NCBI GenBank assembly: GCA_963811265.1
Contig: CAWEQS010000025.1
Span: 62,001-126,000 of the forward strand
Length of the DNA: 64,000 nucleotides
DNA from: JAOUJD01 sp963811265
GTDB taxonomy: Bacteria > Pseudomonadota > Gammaproteobacteria > Burkholderiales > Burkholderiaceae_F
Direction of reading: 5' to 3'
Both the position numbers and the translations under genes were made by a program. The notes beneath the pieces are model-generated. The model was not told where the DNA came from and did no database searches. It saw only the letters and a program-made list of their open reading frames with translations. Numbering within the stretch: the stretch's first letter is position 1; the number at the start of each line of letters is the position of its first letter. Positions 9,441 to 18,498 of the stretch are shown here, one piece after another.

Positions 9441-10231
9441 CCACGCAGAACGGCGCTGGCGACACTCCCGGAGGCGCGGAACCGGGCCAGGAGCAGAGCT
9501 TCCTGTCGCACCTGATCGAATTGCGGTCGCGCCTGGTGCGTTCGGCGATCGCGATCCTCGTGGTGTTCCTGGCCCTGTCGCCGTTCATGAAGGAAATCTT
9601 CGACCTGCTGTCGGAGCCGATGATGGCGGCACTGCCGACCGGATCGAAGCTGCTCGCCACCGGCGTGATCACGCCCTTCATGGTGCCGCTGAAGGTCACG
9701 CTGTTTTCCGCCTTCATCATCGCGTTGCCGTATGTGCTGTGGCAGGTCTGGGCCTTCGTGGCGCCCGGCCTGTACAGGCACGAGAAGAAGCTCGCGGCGC
9801 CGCTGATCGTCTCGAGCGTGGCGATGTTCGCCGCCGGCGTCGCGTACTGCTACTTCGTCGTCTTCAAGCTGATCTTCCGTTTCATCGCGAACTTCGCGCC
9901 GGTGTCGGTCACGGTGTCGCCCGACATCGAGGCGTACTTCAGCTTCGTGATGGGCATGTTCATCGCGTTCGGGATCACGTTCGAGGTGCCGATCGTCGTC
10001 GTGCTGCTCGTCCGCTTCGGCATCGCCAGCGTCGAGAAGCTGAAGCAGGTGCGTCCGTACGTGATCGTCGGCGCCTTCATCGTCGCCGCGATCTTCACGC
10101 CGCCCGACGTCGTGTCGCAACTGCTGCTGGCGATTCCGCTGGTGGTGCTGTACGAACTCGGAATCCTTGTCGCCCGGTTCGTCGAGAAGCCGAAGCCCGC
10201 GGAAGAGTCCTCTCCGCAGGAAGTCTCCTGA
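9437..10231 (+). CDS. tatC: Sec-independent translocase subunit TatC
   Basis: TatC is the polytopic core that recognises the RR motif of folded export substrates. The 264-residue protein shows the family signature FLSHLIELRSRLVRS at the N-terminus, LPYVLWQVWAFVAPGLY with the conserved cytoplasmic loop, and several hydrophobic segments consistent with six helices. A likely client, the Rieske protein, is encoded three genes downstream. Confidence 0.97.
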   Translation: MTTQNGAGDTPGGAEPGQEQSFLSHLIELRSRLVRSAIAILVVFLALSPFMKEIFDLLSEPMMAALPTGSKLLATGVITPFMVPLKVTLFSAFIIALPYVLWQVWAFVAPGLYRHEKKLAAPLIVSSVAMFAAGVAYCYFVVFKLIFRFIANFAPVSVTVSPDIEAYFSFVMGMFIAFGITFEVPIVVVLLVRFGIASVEKLKQVRPYVIVGAFIVAAIFTPPDVVSQLLLAIPLVVLYELGILVARFVEKPKPAEESSPQEVS

Positions 10232-10255
10232 CCCGGGCCCGGTGGCGGCTTCCCG

Positions 10256-10921
10256 ATGCGACGCCGGGCCCTTGCCCTGTTCCTTGCGATCTTCGGCGCT
10301 GCCTTTCTTGCACGGGCGGAGCCGGCGCGCGTCGTGCCGGCCGACGATCCGGACGTCGCGGCCGGCTGGACCGCGTATCGCGCTGACCGCCACGAAGAGG
10401 CGATCGCGCACTACCGCAGGGCGGCGGCCCGCAACGAGCGCGTGGCCCAGTTCAACCTCGCCGTCATGCTGCTGGCCGGCGAGGGCGGTCCCGCCGATCC
10501 GGTCGAGGGGATGAGCTGGCTCCGAAAGTCCGCCGACCTCGGGTTCGCGCGCGCGCAGTACGCCCTCGCGCTGCTGTACGAGCGGGGCGAGCACGTCGAG
10601 CGTTCGCTGCCGCAGGCGACGAACTGGTTCCAGCGCGCGGCGGAGCAGGGCCATCGCGACGCGCAGGTGAGCACGGGCACGCAGTACTTCCTCGGGCGCG
10701 GGGCGCCGCGCGACTACCGCGAGGCGGCGCGCTGGTACGAGCGGGCGGCGGAACAGGGCGACGAAGGGTCCGCGTACATCGTCGCGAGCCTGTACGAGAA
10801 GGGGGAAGGCGTCGCGCAGGACCGCGTGCGTGCCTTCTACTGGTACAGCCGAGCAGCGGCGGGCGGGGACCCGGTCGCCATCTACAAGGCCCGGGAAATG
10901 CGCGACCTGCTGTCGCGCTGA
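10256..10921 (+). CDS. Exported Sel1-repeat (TPR-like) protein
   Basis: The 221-residue product has an N-terminal signal peptide (RRRALALFLAIFGAAFLARA) and then about five Sel1-like repeats of roughly 36 residues. Examples are FNLAVMLLAGEGG, YALALLYERGEHV and WYERAAEQGDEGSAYIVASL. Such alpha-solenoid proteins mediate protein contacts, often in the periplasm; no catalytic site is visible. It lies between tatC and the convergent protease gene, 24 bases after tatC, so it may be the last gene of the tat transcript. Specific function unknown. Confidence 0.85.
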   Translation: MRRRALALFLAIFGAAFLARAEPARVVPADDPDVAAGWTAYRADRHEEAIAHYRRAAARNERVAQFNLAVMLLAGEGGPADPVEGMSWLRKSADLGFARAQYALALLYERGEHVERSLPQATNWFQRAAEQGHRDAQVSTGTQYFLGRGAPRDYREAARWYERAAEQGDEGSAYIVASLYEKGEGVAQDRVRAFYWYSRAAAGGDPVAIYKAREMRDLLSR

Positions 10922-10927
10922 CCGGGG

Positions 10928-12103
10928 TTACGGCGCCCGCTGGATCTGCGGCTGCGGGCGCTCGCCGACGGTGACCTGCACTTCGACTTCCCGGCCTTCG
11001 CGCGCAACCTTCACCCGCGCCGGCGTTCCCGGCGGCAATTGCGAGATCTGGTTCAGCATGGAGCGGCTGTTCTTCACCGGCTGGCCGTTGATCGTCAGCA
11101 TCACGTCACCGGGCTCCAGGCCCGCGCGTCCCGCCGGACTCGTGCGCTGCACGCCCTTCAGGACGACGCCCTCGCTGCGCTGCAGCTTCAGCACTTCGGC
11201 CAGGTCCGGCGTCAGGTCTTCCGGCTCGACGCCGAAATAACCGCGCACGACCTTGCCAGCCTTGATCAGCTGGTCCATGACCTGCAGGACGAGCGTCGAC
11301 GGAATGGCGAAGCCGATGCCGATCGAGCCGCCGGTGCGCGAGAAGATCGCGGTGTTGATGCCGACCAGGTGACCGTTCGAGTCCACCAGCGCGCCGCCCG
11401 AGTTGCCCTGGTTGATCGCCGCGTCGGTCTGGATGAAGTTCTCGAAGGTGTTGATGCCGAGATTCGTGCGGCCCAGCGCCGACACGATCCCCATCGTCAC
11501 GGTCTGGCCGACGTCGAACGGATTGCCGATGGCGAGGACGACGTCGCCGACCTTCAGGGAGTCGGAGCGGCCGAAGGTGATGACCGGCAGGTCCTTCGCC
11601 TCGATCTTCAGGACGGCGAGATCGCTCTCGGGGTCGGCGCCAACCAGTCTTGCCTCGACCTGCCGGCCATCGGACAGGGCCACGGCGATCTCGTCGGCCG
11701 CCTGCACGACGTGGTTGTTCGTCAGCACGAAGCCATCGGCGCTGGCGATCACCCCGGAGCCGAGGCTCGCCACCCGATCGGCGCCGCCGCGCGAGTCGCC
11801 GAAGAAGTAGCGGTAGAGGGGGTCCTCGGGAACGCCACGGCGGCGCACTTCCTTCGTCGTGTAGACGTTGACCACCGCAGGCGCGGCGCGGTTGACCGCG
11901 TCCGAGTAGGAGGTGAGGGCGTTGGCCCGCGGCGCGTCGGGGGCCGTGGCCTGCTTGATCGCCACTTCGGCCGACCCGGCGGGCGAAGCAGCCGTGGCGG
12001 GTGAGCGCCCGATCCACTCGGGACGCAGCGTCGAGACGATGAACAGCAGCGCCAGGCCGACCGTGGTCGCTTGGGCGAAGATCAGCCACAGTCGACGAAG
12101 CAT
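10928..12103 (-). CDS. Membrane-anchored HtrA/DegS-type serine protease
   Basis: This S1C protease has one N-terminal transmembrane anchor (LRRLWLIFAQATTVGLALLF), a trypsin-like domain and one C-terminal PDZ domain, the DegS architecture. The triad is visible as His in TNNHVV, Asp in ESDLAVLK and Ser in GNSGGAL. The PDZ region contains RGYFGVEPEDL and GLEPGDVMLTING. The 391-residue start at 12103 is preferred; the frame stays open upstream to 12490, but that extension is arginine-rich and unlike the family. It probably surveys the periplasm. It is transcribed towards tatC and divergent from petA. Confidence 0.92.
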   Translation of the reverse strand: MLRRLWLIFAQATTVGLALLFIVSTLRPEWIGRSPATAASPAGSAEVAIKQATAPDAPRANALTSYSDAVNRAAPAVVNVYTTKEVRRRGVPEDPLYRYFFGDSRGGADRVASLGSGVIASADGFVLTNNHVVQAADEIAVALSDGRQVEARLVGADPESDLAVLKIEAKDLPVITFGRSDSLKVGDVVLAIGNPFDVGQTVTMGIVSALGRTNLGINTFENFIQTDAAINQGNSGGALVDSNGHLVGINTAIFSRTGGSIGIGFAIPSTLVLQVMDQLIKAGKVVRGYFGVEPEDLTPDLAEVLKLQRSEGVVLKGVQRTSPAGRAGLEPGDVMLTINGQPVKNSRSMLNQISQLPPGTPARVKVAREGREVEVQVTVGERPQPQIQRAP

Positions 12104-12547
12104 CACAGCGGTGTCCGGGGGACTCTCGTCCCGCTCCTGGGCGAAGGGTTGCGCAAGCATTATTCCCGAAATCCAGGCGCGGCCCGGTCGAGCCGGTCGC
12201 CGTCCGAGACCCGGCGCGCGCGTCGCGCGCGCCCACGGGATGCCGCCGAGCGTGCAATTGGCGCCGCCGCTGGCGCCTGCGAACCCGCTACCGCCGTTTC
12301 GACCTGTCCCGGATCCTTGCCCCTCAAAGCGGCCGCTCAAGGCGCTGGAATGACGCAGGGGAAGTGTAGCTGCTGGAAGGTCGGCGCCGCCGGGGGGTTC
12401 AGTCGGGGTGGACGGATCAAGTAGAATCGCGGGCTGCCAGCGGAGCGGGCAACGTGGTCGGATGGCCCGACGGGCCCGTCGAGGGGTCAAGCGAGCCCGT
12501 CCGCTTCGGCGCTGCCTTCCGGATTCTTCTCAACTTCGGGGTTTTCA
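12104..12547. other. Intergenic region between the divergent HtrA-type gene and petA
   Basis: This 444-base stretch separates two divergently transcribed genes and contains no gene I can support. A weak promoter-like pair for petA may be TTCAGT at 12398-12403 and TAGAAT at 12422-12427, with an 18-base spacer; the first hexamer is a poor match. The upstream frame of the protease gene runs through much of it without family similarity. Confidence 0.4.
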
Positions 12548-13174
12548 ATGTCCACCTCCACATCCCTTCCGAGTGGTCAGGCGCCGGATTCGGCGTCGGT
12601 CGACAAGGAGCGGCGCAACGCGCTCATCGTCACCTGCGCCGTCGGCGGAGTCGGTGTCGCTGCCGTGGCCGCGCCGTTCCTGGCCTCGTTGGCGCCCTCC
12701 GAGCGCGCCAAGGCGGCCGGCGCCCCGGTTGAGGTGGACCTTTCGTCGATCGCGGCCGGCGACAAGCTGGTCGTCGAATGGCGCGGCCTGCCGGTCTGGA
12801 TCCTGCGCCGCACGCCCGAGATGCTGCAGTCGCTCAGGAAAACCGACGGCGAAGTGGCCGATCCCAAGTCGCAGCGCACCCAGTATCCGACGCCGGAGTA
12901 CGCGCGCAACGAGTACCGCTCGATCAAGCCGGAATTCCTGATCACCGTGGGCGTGTGCACGCACCTCGGCTGCTCGCCGTCCGGCCCGTTCCCGGCCGGC
13001 TCGAGCGCGGTGCTCGGCAACGATCCCGGCTTCGTCTGCCCATGCCACGGTTCGACATTCGACCTGGCCGGCCGCGTGTTCAAGAACAAGCCGGCGCCGG
13101 ACAACCTTCCGGTGCCGCCGCACAAGTACCTTTCCGACACCGTCGTGCTGATCGGCGACGATTCCAAGGCCTGA
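12548..13174 (+). CDS. petA: Ubiquinol-cytochrome c reductase iron-sulfur (Rieske) subunit
   Basis: The Rieske subunit of complex III passes one electron from ubiquinol to cytochrome c1. The 208-residue protein has the cluster ligands in CTHLGC (Cys137, His139) and CPCHGS (Cys164, His167), with the disulfide cysteines 142 and 166. The N-terminus carries DKERRN followed by a hydrophobic segment, the RR pattern expected for Tat-dependent insertion. petB follows after 25 bases. Confidence 0.97.
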   Translation: MSTSTSLPSGQAPDSASVDKERRNALIVTCAVGGVGVAAVAAPFLASLAPSERAKAAGAPVEVDLSSIAAGDKLVVEWRGLPVWILRRTPEMLQSLRKTDGEVADPKSQRTQYPTPEYARNEYRSIKPEFLITVGVCTHLGCSPSGPFPAGSSAVLGNDPGFVCPCHGSTFDLAGRVFKNKPAPDNLPVPPHKYLSDTVVLIGDDSKA

Positions 13175-13199
13175 CCGGGCAACTGAGCGGGGAACAAGA

Positions 13200-14582
13200 A
13201 TGGCAGAACAGAAGAGCCAGTACACCGGCCTGCTCGGCTGGGTCGACGAGCGCATGCCGACCCTGATGTCGGAGTACAAGAAGCATCTCTCCGAGTACTA
13301 CGCACCGAAGAACTTCAACGTCTGGTACATCTTCGGCGGTCTTGCGATCACGGTGCTCGTGATCCAGATCGTCACCGGCATCTTCCTGGTGATGAACTAC
13401 AAGCCGGACGCGAACCTCGCCTTCGCCTCCGTCGAGTACATCATGCGCGACGTGCCGGGCGGCTGGTTCATCCGCTACATGCACTCGACCGGCGCCTCGG
13501 CGTTCTTCATCGTCGTCTACCTGCACATGTTCCGCGGGCTGATGTACGGCAGCTACCGCAAGCCGCGCGAACTCGTGTGGATCTTCGGCTGCCTGATCTT
13601 CCTGATGCTGATGGGCGAGGCGTTCTTCGGCTACCTGCTGCCGTGGGGGCAGATGAGCTACTGGGGCGCGCAGGTCATCGTCAACCTGTTCGGCGCCATC
13701 CCGCTGATCGGACCGGACCTCGCCGTCTTCATCCGCGGCGACTACGTGATCGGCGACGCCACGCTGAACCGCTTCTTCGCCTTCCACGTGATCGCGATCC
13801 CTCTCGTGCTGCTCGGCCTCGTCGTCGCCCACATCCTGGCGCTGCACGACGTCGGCTCGAACAACCCGGACGGCGTCGAGATCAAGAAGCACAAGGACGC
13901 GGCCGGGCGGCCGCTCGACGGCATCCCCTTCCACCCGTACTACACGGTGCACGACATCTTCTGGACGGCGATCTTCCTGATCCTGTTCTTCGCGGTCGTG
14001 TTCTTCGCTCCCGAGATGGGCGGCTACTTCCTCGAGTGGAACAACTTCATCCCGGCCGATCCGCTGACGACGCCGAACCACATCGCGCCGGTCTGGTACT
14101 TCACGCCCTTCTACTCGATCCTGCGCGCGACGACCGAGCAGTTCATGATCTGGCTCGCGGTCGGCACGATCGGCATGGCGGCGCTGATGATCCTGTCGAT
14201 CCGCCACGCGATGGCGCGCGGCGCGATCGCGGTCGTGACCATCGTCCTGCTGCTCGGCTTCTTCACGCTCGACCCGAAATTCTGGGGCGTCGTGCTGATG
14301 GGCGTGTCCGTGATGATCTTCTTCGGCCTGCCGTGGTTCGACCAGTCGCCAGCGCGTTCGATGCGGTATCGCCCCAGCTGGCACTTCGGGCTGCTGATCG
14401 CCTGGGTGGTCGCCTTCCTGTGGCTCGGCTACCTCGGCACGCAGCCGCCGACGCCGGCCGGCACGCTGATTTCCCAGGTGCTGACGCTCCTCTATTTCGG
14501 GTTCTTCGCGTTGATGCCGTGGTGGAGCCGGATGGGCACGTTCAAGCCCGTTCCCGATCGCATCACGTTCGTCGCGCACTGA
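13200..14582 (+). CDS. petB: Cytochrome b of the bc1 complex
   Basis: Cytochrome b carries hemes bL and bH and the Qo and Qi quinone sites. The 460-residue protein is highly hydrophobic. It includes HSTGASAFFIVVYLHMFRG with axial histidines, LPWGQMSYWGAQV, and AFHVIAIPLVLLGLVVAH with the second set. The Qo-site motif is PVWY instead of mitochondrial PEWY, a variant known from beta- and gammaproteobacteria. C-terminal helices extend beyond the minimal eight. Confidence 0.97.
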   Translation: MAEQKSQYTGLLGWVDERMPTLMSEYKKHLSEYYAPKNFNVWYIFGGLAITVLVIQIVTGIFLVMNYKPDANLAFASVEYIMRDVPGGWFIRYMHSTGASAFFIVVYLHMFRGLMYGSYRKPRELVWIFGCLIFLMLMGEAFFGYLLPWGQMSYWGAQVIVNLFGAIPLIGPDLAVFIRGDYVIGDATLNRFFAFHVIAIPLVLLGLVVAHILALHDVGSNNPDGVEIKKHKDAAGRPLDGIPFHPYYTVHDIFWTAIFLILFFAVVFFAPEMGGYFLEWNNFIPADPLTTPNHIAPVWYFTPFYSILRATTEQFMIWLAVGTIGMAALMILSIRHAMARGAIAVVTIVLLLGFFTLDPKFWGVVLMGVSVMIFFGLPWFDQSPARSMRYRPSWHFGLLIAWVVAFLWLGYLGTQPPTPAGTLISQVLTLLYFGFFALMPWWSRMGTFKPVPDRITFVAH

Positions 14583-14593
14583 GGAGAACCGGG

Positions 14594-15451
14594 ATGAAAA
14601 CGACTCTTGCCCGCTTCGCCGCCGCGCTCGCCGCCATCCTCGTGAGCGGCTCGGCCCTCGCGTCGGGCGCCGAACTGCAGCTCGACAAGTGGCCCGCCGA
14701 ACGCGCCAGGAACCTCGCGGCGCTGCAGAACGGCGCGCGCCTGTTCTCCAACTACTGCATCGGCTGCCACAGCGCGAGCCTGGTGCGCTGGAACCGGCTG
14801 CAGCAGATCGGCCTCGACGACCGGCAGATCAAGGACTTCCTGATTCCCGGCAACCAGAAGGTCGGCGACACGATCAGGATCGCCGCCGCGCCCGCGCACC
14901 AGAAGGCGTGGTTCGGCAAGACGCCGCCGGACCTGTCGGTGATCACCCGCGCGCGCACGTCGTTCGACTTCGCCGGCGTTGACTACCTGTACACCCTGCT
15001 GCGCGGCTACTACCGCGATGCGAGTTCGCCCACGGGCTGGAACAACGTGGCGTACCCGAACATCGGCATGCCGCACATCCTCTGGGAGTCCCAGGGCCCG
15101 CGCGAAGCGACGATCGAGGAAATCCACGCGCACAAGGACCCGAAGACCGGCCACACCGGCTTCCTGAGGACCGTCACGACCTTCGACGAGAACGGCATCG
15201 CGACGAAGGGCGCTCCGGAGCCGCTGGCGGCGGGCCGGGAAGGGGCGACGCACACGTTCAGGCCGCTCGATCCGGCGAAGGCGCGCCAGTTCGACGCCGA
15301 CGCGGCAGACCTCGTGGCGTTCCTCGCGTTCATCACCGACCCGTCGGCGGGCACGCGAGTGCGCATCGGCGTATGGGTGATGATCTTCCTGGGCCTCTTC
15401 ACGATCGTGGCGTGGCGCCTGAACGCGGTGTACTGGAAGAACGTGAAGTAA
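14594..15451 (+). CDS. petC: Cytochrome c1
   Basis: Cytochrome c1 accepts electrons from the Rieske centre. The 285-residue product has a cleavable signal peptide (ending ALASG), the heme c site CIGCH at residues 55-59, a likely axial methionine in YPNIGMPHIL, and one C-terminal transmembrane helix (VWVMIFLGLFTIVAWRL) anchoring it to the membrane. A good ribosome-binding site (GAGGAG) precedes the ATG. It is the last gene of petABC; sspA starts 180 bases on. Confidence 0.97.
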   Translation: MKTTLARFAAALAAILVSGSALASGAELQLDKWPAERARNLAALQNGARLFSNYCIGCHSASLVRWNRLQQIGLDDRQIKDFLIPGNQKVGDTIRIAAAPAHQKAWFGKTPPDLSVITRARTSFDFAGVDYLYTLLRGYYRDASSPTGWNNVAYPNIGMPHILWESQGPREATIEEIHAHKDPKTGHTGFLRTVTTFDENGIATKGAPEPLAAGREGATHTFRPLDPAKARQFDADAADLVAFLAFITDPSAGTRVRIGVWVMIFLGLFTIVAWRLNAVYWKNVK

Positions 15452-15460
15452 AGGCGCACC

Positions 15461-15546
15461 GCGTGTACGCGACCCTGGCGGGTCGCACGTGCACGCGATG
15501 CGATTAGTCAGACCTGCGGGCTTGGGGCGGCCCGGCGCCCGCAGGT
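15461..15546. terminator. Two consecutive inverted repeats after petC
   Basis: A first imperfect hairpin at 15461-15496 pairs GCGACC with GGTCGC and an outer GCGTG with CACGC. A second, perfect one pairs ACCTGCGGGC (15512-15521) with GCCCGCAGGT (15537-15546) around a 15-base loop. Neither is followed by a T tract, so intrinsic termination is uncertain. They may attenuate or stabilise the petABC transcript before sspA. Confidence 0.45.
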
Positions 15547-15631
15547 TCTACAAAGGCAACGAGCGGCGCTTCTGCGCCGCGAATGCGCCGCCGACCGGTT
15601 GCCCGCTGGGGCGACTCCAAGGAAGACAAAG

Positions 15632-16234
15632 ATGATGGTGCTCTACTCCGGAACCACCTGCCCGTTCTCGCAGCGTTGCCGTTTCGTCCTGTTCGAGAAG
15701 GGAATGGACTTCGAGATCCGCGACGTCGATCTGTTCAACAAGCCCGAGGACATCAACGTGATGAACCCGTACGGGCAAGTGCCGATCCTCGTCGAGCGCG
15801 ACCTGATCCTGTACGAGTCGAACATCATCAACGAGTACATCGACGAGCGCTTCCCGCACCCGCAGCTGATGCCGGCCGATCCGGTGATGCGCGCGCGGAC
15901 GCGGCTGTTCCTGTTCAACTTCGAGCGTGAACTGTTCGTCCACGTGCAGGTGCTCGAGAACAGCAACAACCAGAAGGCGATCGAGAAGGGCCGGGCAACG
16001 ATCCGCGACCGGCTGACCCAGCTGGCGCCGATCATGCTCAAGAACAAGTACATGCTCGGCGACGACTTCTCGATGCTGGACGTGGCGCTTGCGCCGCTGC
16101 TGTGGCGCCTCGACCACTACGGCATCGACCTGCCGAAGACGGCGGCGCCGATCATGAAGTACGCCGAGCGGATCTTCTCGCGCCCCGCCTACATCGAGGC
16201 CCTGACCCCGTCCGAGAAAGTGATGCGCCGCTGA
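15632..16234 (+). CDS. sspA: Stringent starvation protein A (GST-fold RNA polymerase-associated)
   Basis: SspA is a glutathione-S-transferase-fold protein that binds RNA polymerase and alters promoter use in starvation. The 200-residue product begins MMVLYSGTTCPFSQRC with a thioredoxin-like N-domain, contains NPYGQVPILVERDLILYES, and has an all-helical C-domain. ATG 15632 gives the conserved start and has GGAAG upstream; the frame opens earlier at 15599. It is paired with sspB downstream. Confidence 0.94.
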   Translation: MMVLYSGTTCPFSQRCRFVLFEKGMDFEIRDVDLFNKPEDINVMNPYGQVPILVERDLILYESNIINEYIDERFPHPQLMPADPVMRARTRLFLFNFERELFVHVQVLENSNNQKAIEKGRATIRDRLTQLAPIMLKNKYMLGDDFSMLDVALAPLLWRLDHYGIDLPKTAAPIMKYAERIFSRPAYIEALTPSEKVMRR

Positions 16235-16254
16235 GGCGCGACAGGCTGCCTGCA

Positions 16255-16746
16255 ATGGCCGAGGTGTCGACCAAGCCCTACCTGATCCGCGCCATCCACG
16301 AATGGTGCTCGGACTCGGGCTACACGCCGTACATCGCGGTCGTGGCGGACGACAACGTGAACGTCCCGCGCGAGTTCGTGAAGAACGGCGAGATCGTGCT
16401 CAACATCTCGCCGCTCGCCACCAGCCGGCTGAGCCTGGGCAACGAGTTCATCGAGTTCACGGCGCGCTTCGGCGGCGTGGCGCGCGAAGTCTCGGTCCCG
16501 ATCGAGAAGGTGATCGCGATCTACGCGCGCGAGAACGGGCAGGGAATGGCGTTCGACATGCCCGGCGCCGCGACCCCGGCCGGGATTCCTGCCGCGGCGG
16601 CGAGGCCCGAAGCGTCGGCGCCTGCGCCGGTCGCGCTGGTGCCGGTCGACAAGCTGGTGGCCCCGACCGTCCCCACCGACGACCCCAGCGAGCCGCCGAC
16701 TCCGCCGCGACCGGGCGATCGGCCCAAGCTCACCCGGGTCAAGTAA
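16255..16746 (+). CDS. sspB: ClpXP protease specificity-enhancing factor SspB
   Basis: SspB tethers ssrA-tagged proteins to ClpX. The 163-residue protein has the family N-terminal domain, with KPYLIRAIHEWCSDSGYTPY, NGEIVLNISPLAT and a core ending in VPIEKVIAIYARENGQGM. A disordered Pro/Ala linker follows, then the short C-terminal ClpX-binding peptide (RPKLTRVK). It follows sspA by 20 bases. Confidence 0.95.
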   Translation: MAEVSTKPYLIRAIHEWCSDSGYTPYIAVVADDNVNVPREFVKNGEIVLNISPLATSRLSLGNEFIEFTARFGGVAREVSVPIEKVIAIYARENGQGMAFDMPGAATPAGIPAAAARPEASAPAPVALVPVDKLVAPTVPTDDPSEPPTPPRPGDRPKLTRVK

Positions 16747-16793
16747 CCTTTCGTCCGCACGCGCGCCCATGGCGGTCGCGGGCTGATCTCCAC

Positions 16794-16869
16794 GCCGGCA
16801 TAGCTCAGTTGGTAGAGCATCTGATTTGTAATCAGAGGGTCGGGGGTTCGAGTCCCTCTGCCGGCACCA
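16794..16869 (+). tRNA. tRNA-Thr (TGT anticodon)
   Basis: This is a 76-base cloverleaf with acceptor stem GCCGGCA/TGCCGGC and D stem GCTC/GAGC. The anticodon loop TTTGTAA places TGT at 16827-16829. The T arm contains GGTTCGAGTCC, and CCA is encoded at 16867-16869. It lies between sspB and mscL. Confidence 0.97.
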
Positions 16870-16994
16870 TCTCTCCGCTCGGACCTCGGTCGCCGGGCGA
16901 ACAAGAGGGTCGCGAGTCTTCGCGGCTAGCGTAGAGTCTCCTGTGCTGTATCGCGCGTCTTCCACACTCTCTCAACTGCAAGTCGGAGGAACCC

Positions 16995-17423
16995 ATGAGT
17001 TTCACATCTGAGTTCAAGGAATTCGCCCTGAAGGGCAATGTCATGGACTTGGCGGTTGGCGTCATCATCGGAGCCGCGTTCGGCAAGATCGTCGACTCGA
17101 TCGTCAGGGACCTGATCATGCCCATCGTCGGAAGGATCTTCGGTGGGCTCGATTTCTCGGGCTTCTTCATCATGCTGGCCAGTCCACCGGCGGACTACAA
17201 GGGACCCATGACGTACGAGGCTCTCACGAAGGCCGGCGTGCCGCTGTTTGCGTACGGGAACTTCATCACCGTCGCCGTCAATTTCGTGATCCTCGCGTTC
17301 ATCATTTTCCTGATGGTCAAGCAGATCAATCGCCTGAAGAAAGACGCGCCGCCTCCGCCGGCCCCTGCGACTCCCGAAGATGTCCTGCTGTTGCGTCAGA
17401 TCCGCGACTCGCTCGCCAAGTGA
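16995..17423 (+). CDS. mscL: Large-conductance mechanosensitive channel
   Basis: MscL opens under membrane tension to release solutes on osmotic downshock. The 142-residue product shows the N-terminal amphipathic helix (FKEFALKGNVMDLAVGVIIG), the pore-lining TM1 with GAAFGKIVDSIV, a periplasmic loop, TM2 (FVILAFIIFLMVKQINRL) and a cytoplasmic helix ending VLLLRQIRDSLAK. A GGAGG ribosome-binding site lies upstream. It appears to be a single-gene unit. Confidence 0.97.
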   Translation: MSFTSEFKEFALKGNVMDLAVGVIIGAAFGKIVDSIVRDLIMPIVGRIFGGLDFSGFFIMLASPPADYKGPMTYEALTKAGVPLFAYGNFITVAVNFVILAFIIFLMVKQINRLKKDAPPPPAPATPEDVLLLRQIRDSLAK

Positions 17424-17532
17424 CGCGTGGTGAGTCTTCGACCGCCGGCTCGCTGATCTGTCGATCGGTCCGGCGCCGCCGATTCGGCCGGGGCCGGCTC
17501 CGTGCGCGTCGGCTTGCGCTGGTCCCGGGCAG

Positions 17533-18114
17533 TCAGGTGCGCTGGCCGCCGACCTGTCCGCTCCACCGCGGCGCCAGATCGTGCTCGATGTCGAACAGAT
17601 CGAGCACGCGCGCGAGCGTGTGGTCGACCATCTCCTCGATCGACCGCGGCCGCTGGTAGAACGCGGGGACCGGCGGGAAGATGACGCCGCCCATCAGCGT
17701 GACGGCCTCCATGTTGCGGATGTGAGCGAGGTTCAGCGGCGTCTCGCGCGCGAGCAGCACCACGCGCCGCCGTTCCTTCAGGCAGACGTCGGCGGCGCGG
17801 GCGATCAGGTTGTCCGCGAGGCCGTTCGCGATCGCGCCGAGCGTCTTCATCGAGCAGGGCGCCACCACCATGCCGGCCGTCGCGAACGATCCGCTGGCGA
17901 CCGACGCGCCGATGTCGTTGACGTTGTGGACCACGTGGGCCAGCGCCTCGACGTCGCCGCGCTTCATGTCCAGTTCCTGGTGGACGTTGAGCACGCCGGC
18001 GGACGAAAGCAGCAGGTGGGTTTCGATGCCGGGCAGCTCGCGCAGCCGCCGCAGCAGCTGCACGCCGTAGATGGCGCCGGTTGCGCCGGTGATCGCGACG
18101 ATCAGGCGGCGCAT
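17533..18114 (-). CDS. ubiX: Flavin prenyltransferase UbiX
   Basis: UbiX makes prenylated FMN, the cofactor of the UbiD decarboxylase in ubiquinone synthesis. The 193-residue protein has the FMN-binding start IVAITGATGAIYGVQLLRRL, the SFATAGMVVAPCSMKTLG block, and the C-terminal ARETPLNLAHIRNM plus PPVPAFY residues of the active site. It starts seven bases after the grxD stop, so it is probably in the same transcript. Confidence 0.94.
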   Translation of the reverse strand: MRRLIVAITGATGAIYGVQLLRRLRELPGIETHLLLSSAGVLNVHQELDMKRGDVEALAHVVHNVNDIGASVASGSFATAGMVVAPCSMKTLGAIANGLADNLIARAADVCLKERRRVVLLARETPLNLAHIRNMEAVTLMGGVIFPPVPAFYQRPRSIEEMVDHTLARVLDLFDIEHDLAPRWSGQVGGQRT

Positions 18115-18121
18115 CGGTTCG

Positions 18122-18442
18122 TCACGCGGACTCGGCTTCCCTGACCAGCGTCTGCAGCTCGCCCGACTCGAACATCTCGGTCATGATGTCCGAGCCGCCG
18201 ACGAACTGGCCGTTGACGTAGAGCTGCGGGATCGTGGGCCAGTTGGCGTAGTCCTTGATGCCCTGGCGAACGTCGTCGTCCTCGAGCACGTTGACCGTGA
18301 CGAGGTTCTTCGCGCCGGCCTGCTTCAGCAGCTGGATCGCGCGGCCCGAGAAGCCGCACTGCGGGAACTGCGCCGTGCCTTTCATGAAGAGCACGACGGG
18401 ATTTTCGGTGACGGTCTTGTGGATGAATTCCTTGGCGTCCAT
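18122..18442 (-). CDS. grxD: Monothiol glutaredoxin, CGFS type (Grx4)
   Basis: CGFS glutaredoxins carry iron-sulfur clusters with glutathione and partner with BolA proteins. The 106-residue product has VVLFMKGTAQFPQCGFS with the active-site cysteine at about residue 29, WPTIPQLYVNGQFVGG with the cis-proline, and DIMTEMFESGEL. It lies 56 bases after prmC. A BolA-family gene lies at the far left of the window. Confidence 0.95.
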   Translation of the reverse strand: MDAKEFIHKTVTENPVVLFMKGTAQFPQCGFSGRAIQLLKQAGAKNLVTVNVLEDDDVRQGIKDYANWPTIPQLYVNGQFVGGSDIMTEMFESGELQTLVREAESA

Positions 18443-18498
18443 GACAGCACTCTTGCAAGGGAGGGGGCCAGGCGAGTGTAGCGAGCGGGCCGCACGCG

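Noticed and set aside
12104..12490. N-terminal extension of the HtrA-type protease to 520 residues
   Set aside because: The extra residues are arginine- and glycine-rich, show no family similarity and precede a good membrane-anchor start at 12103.
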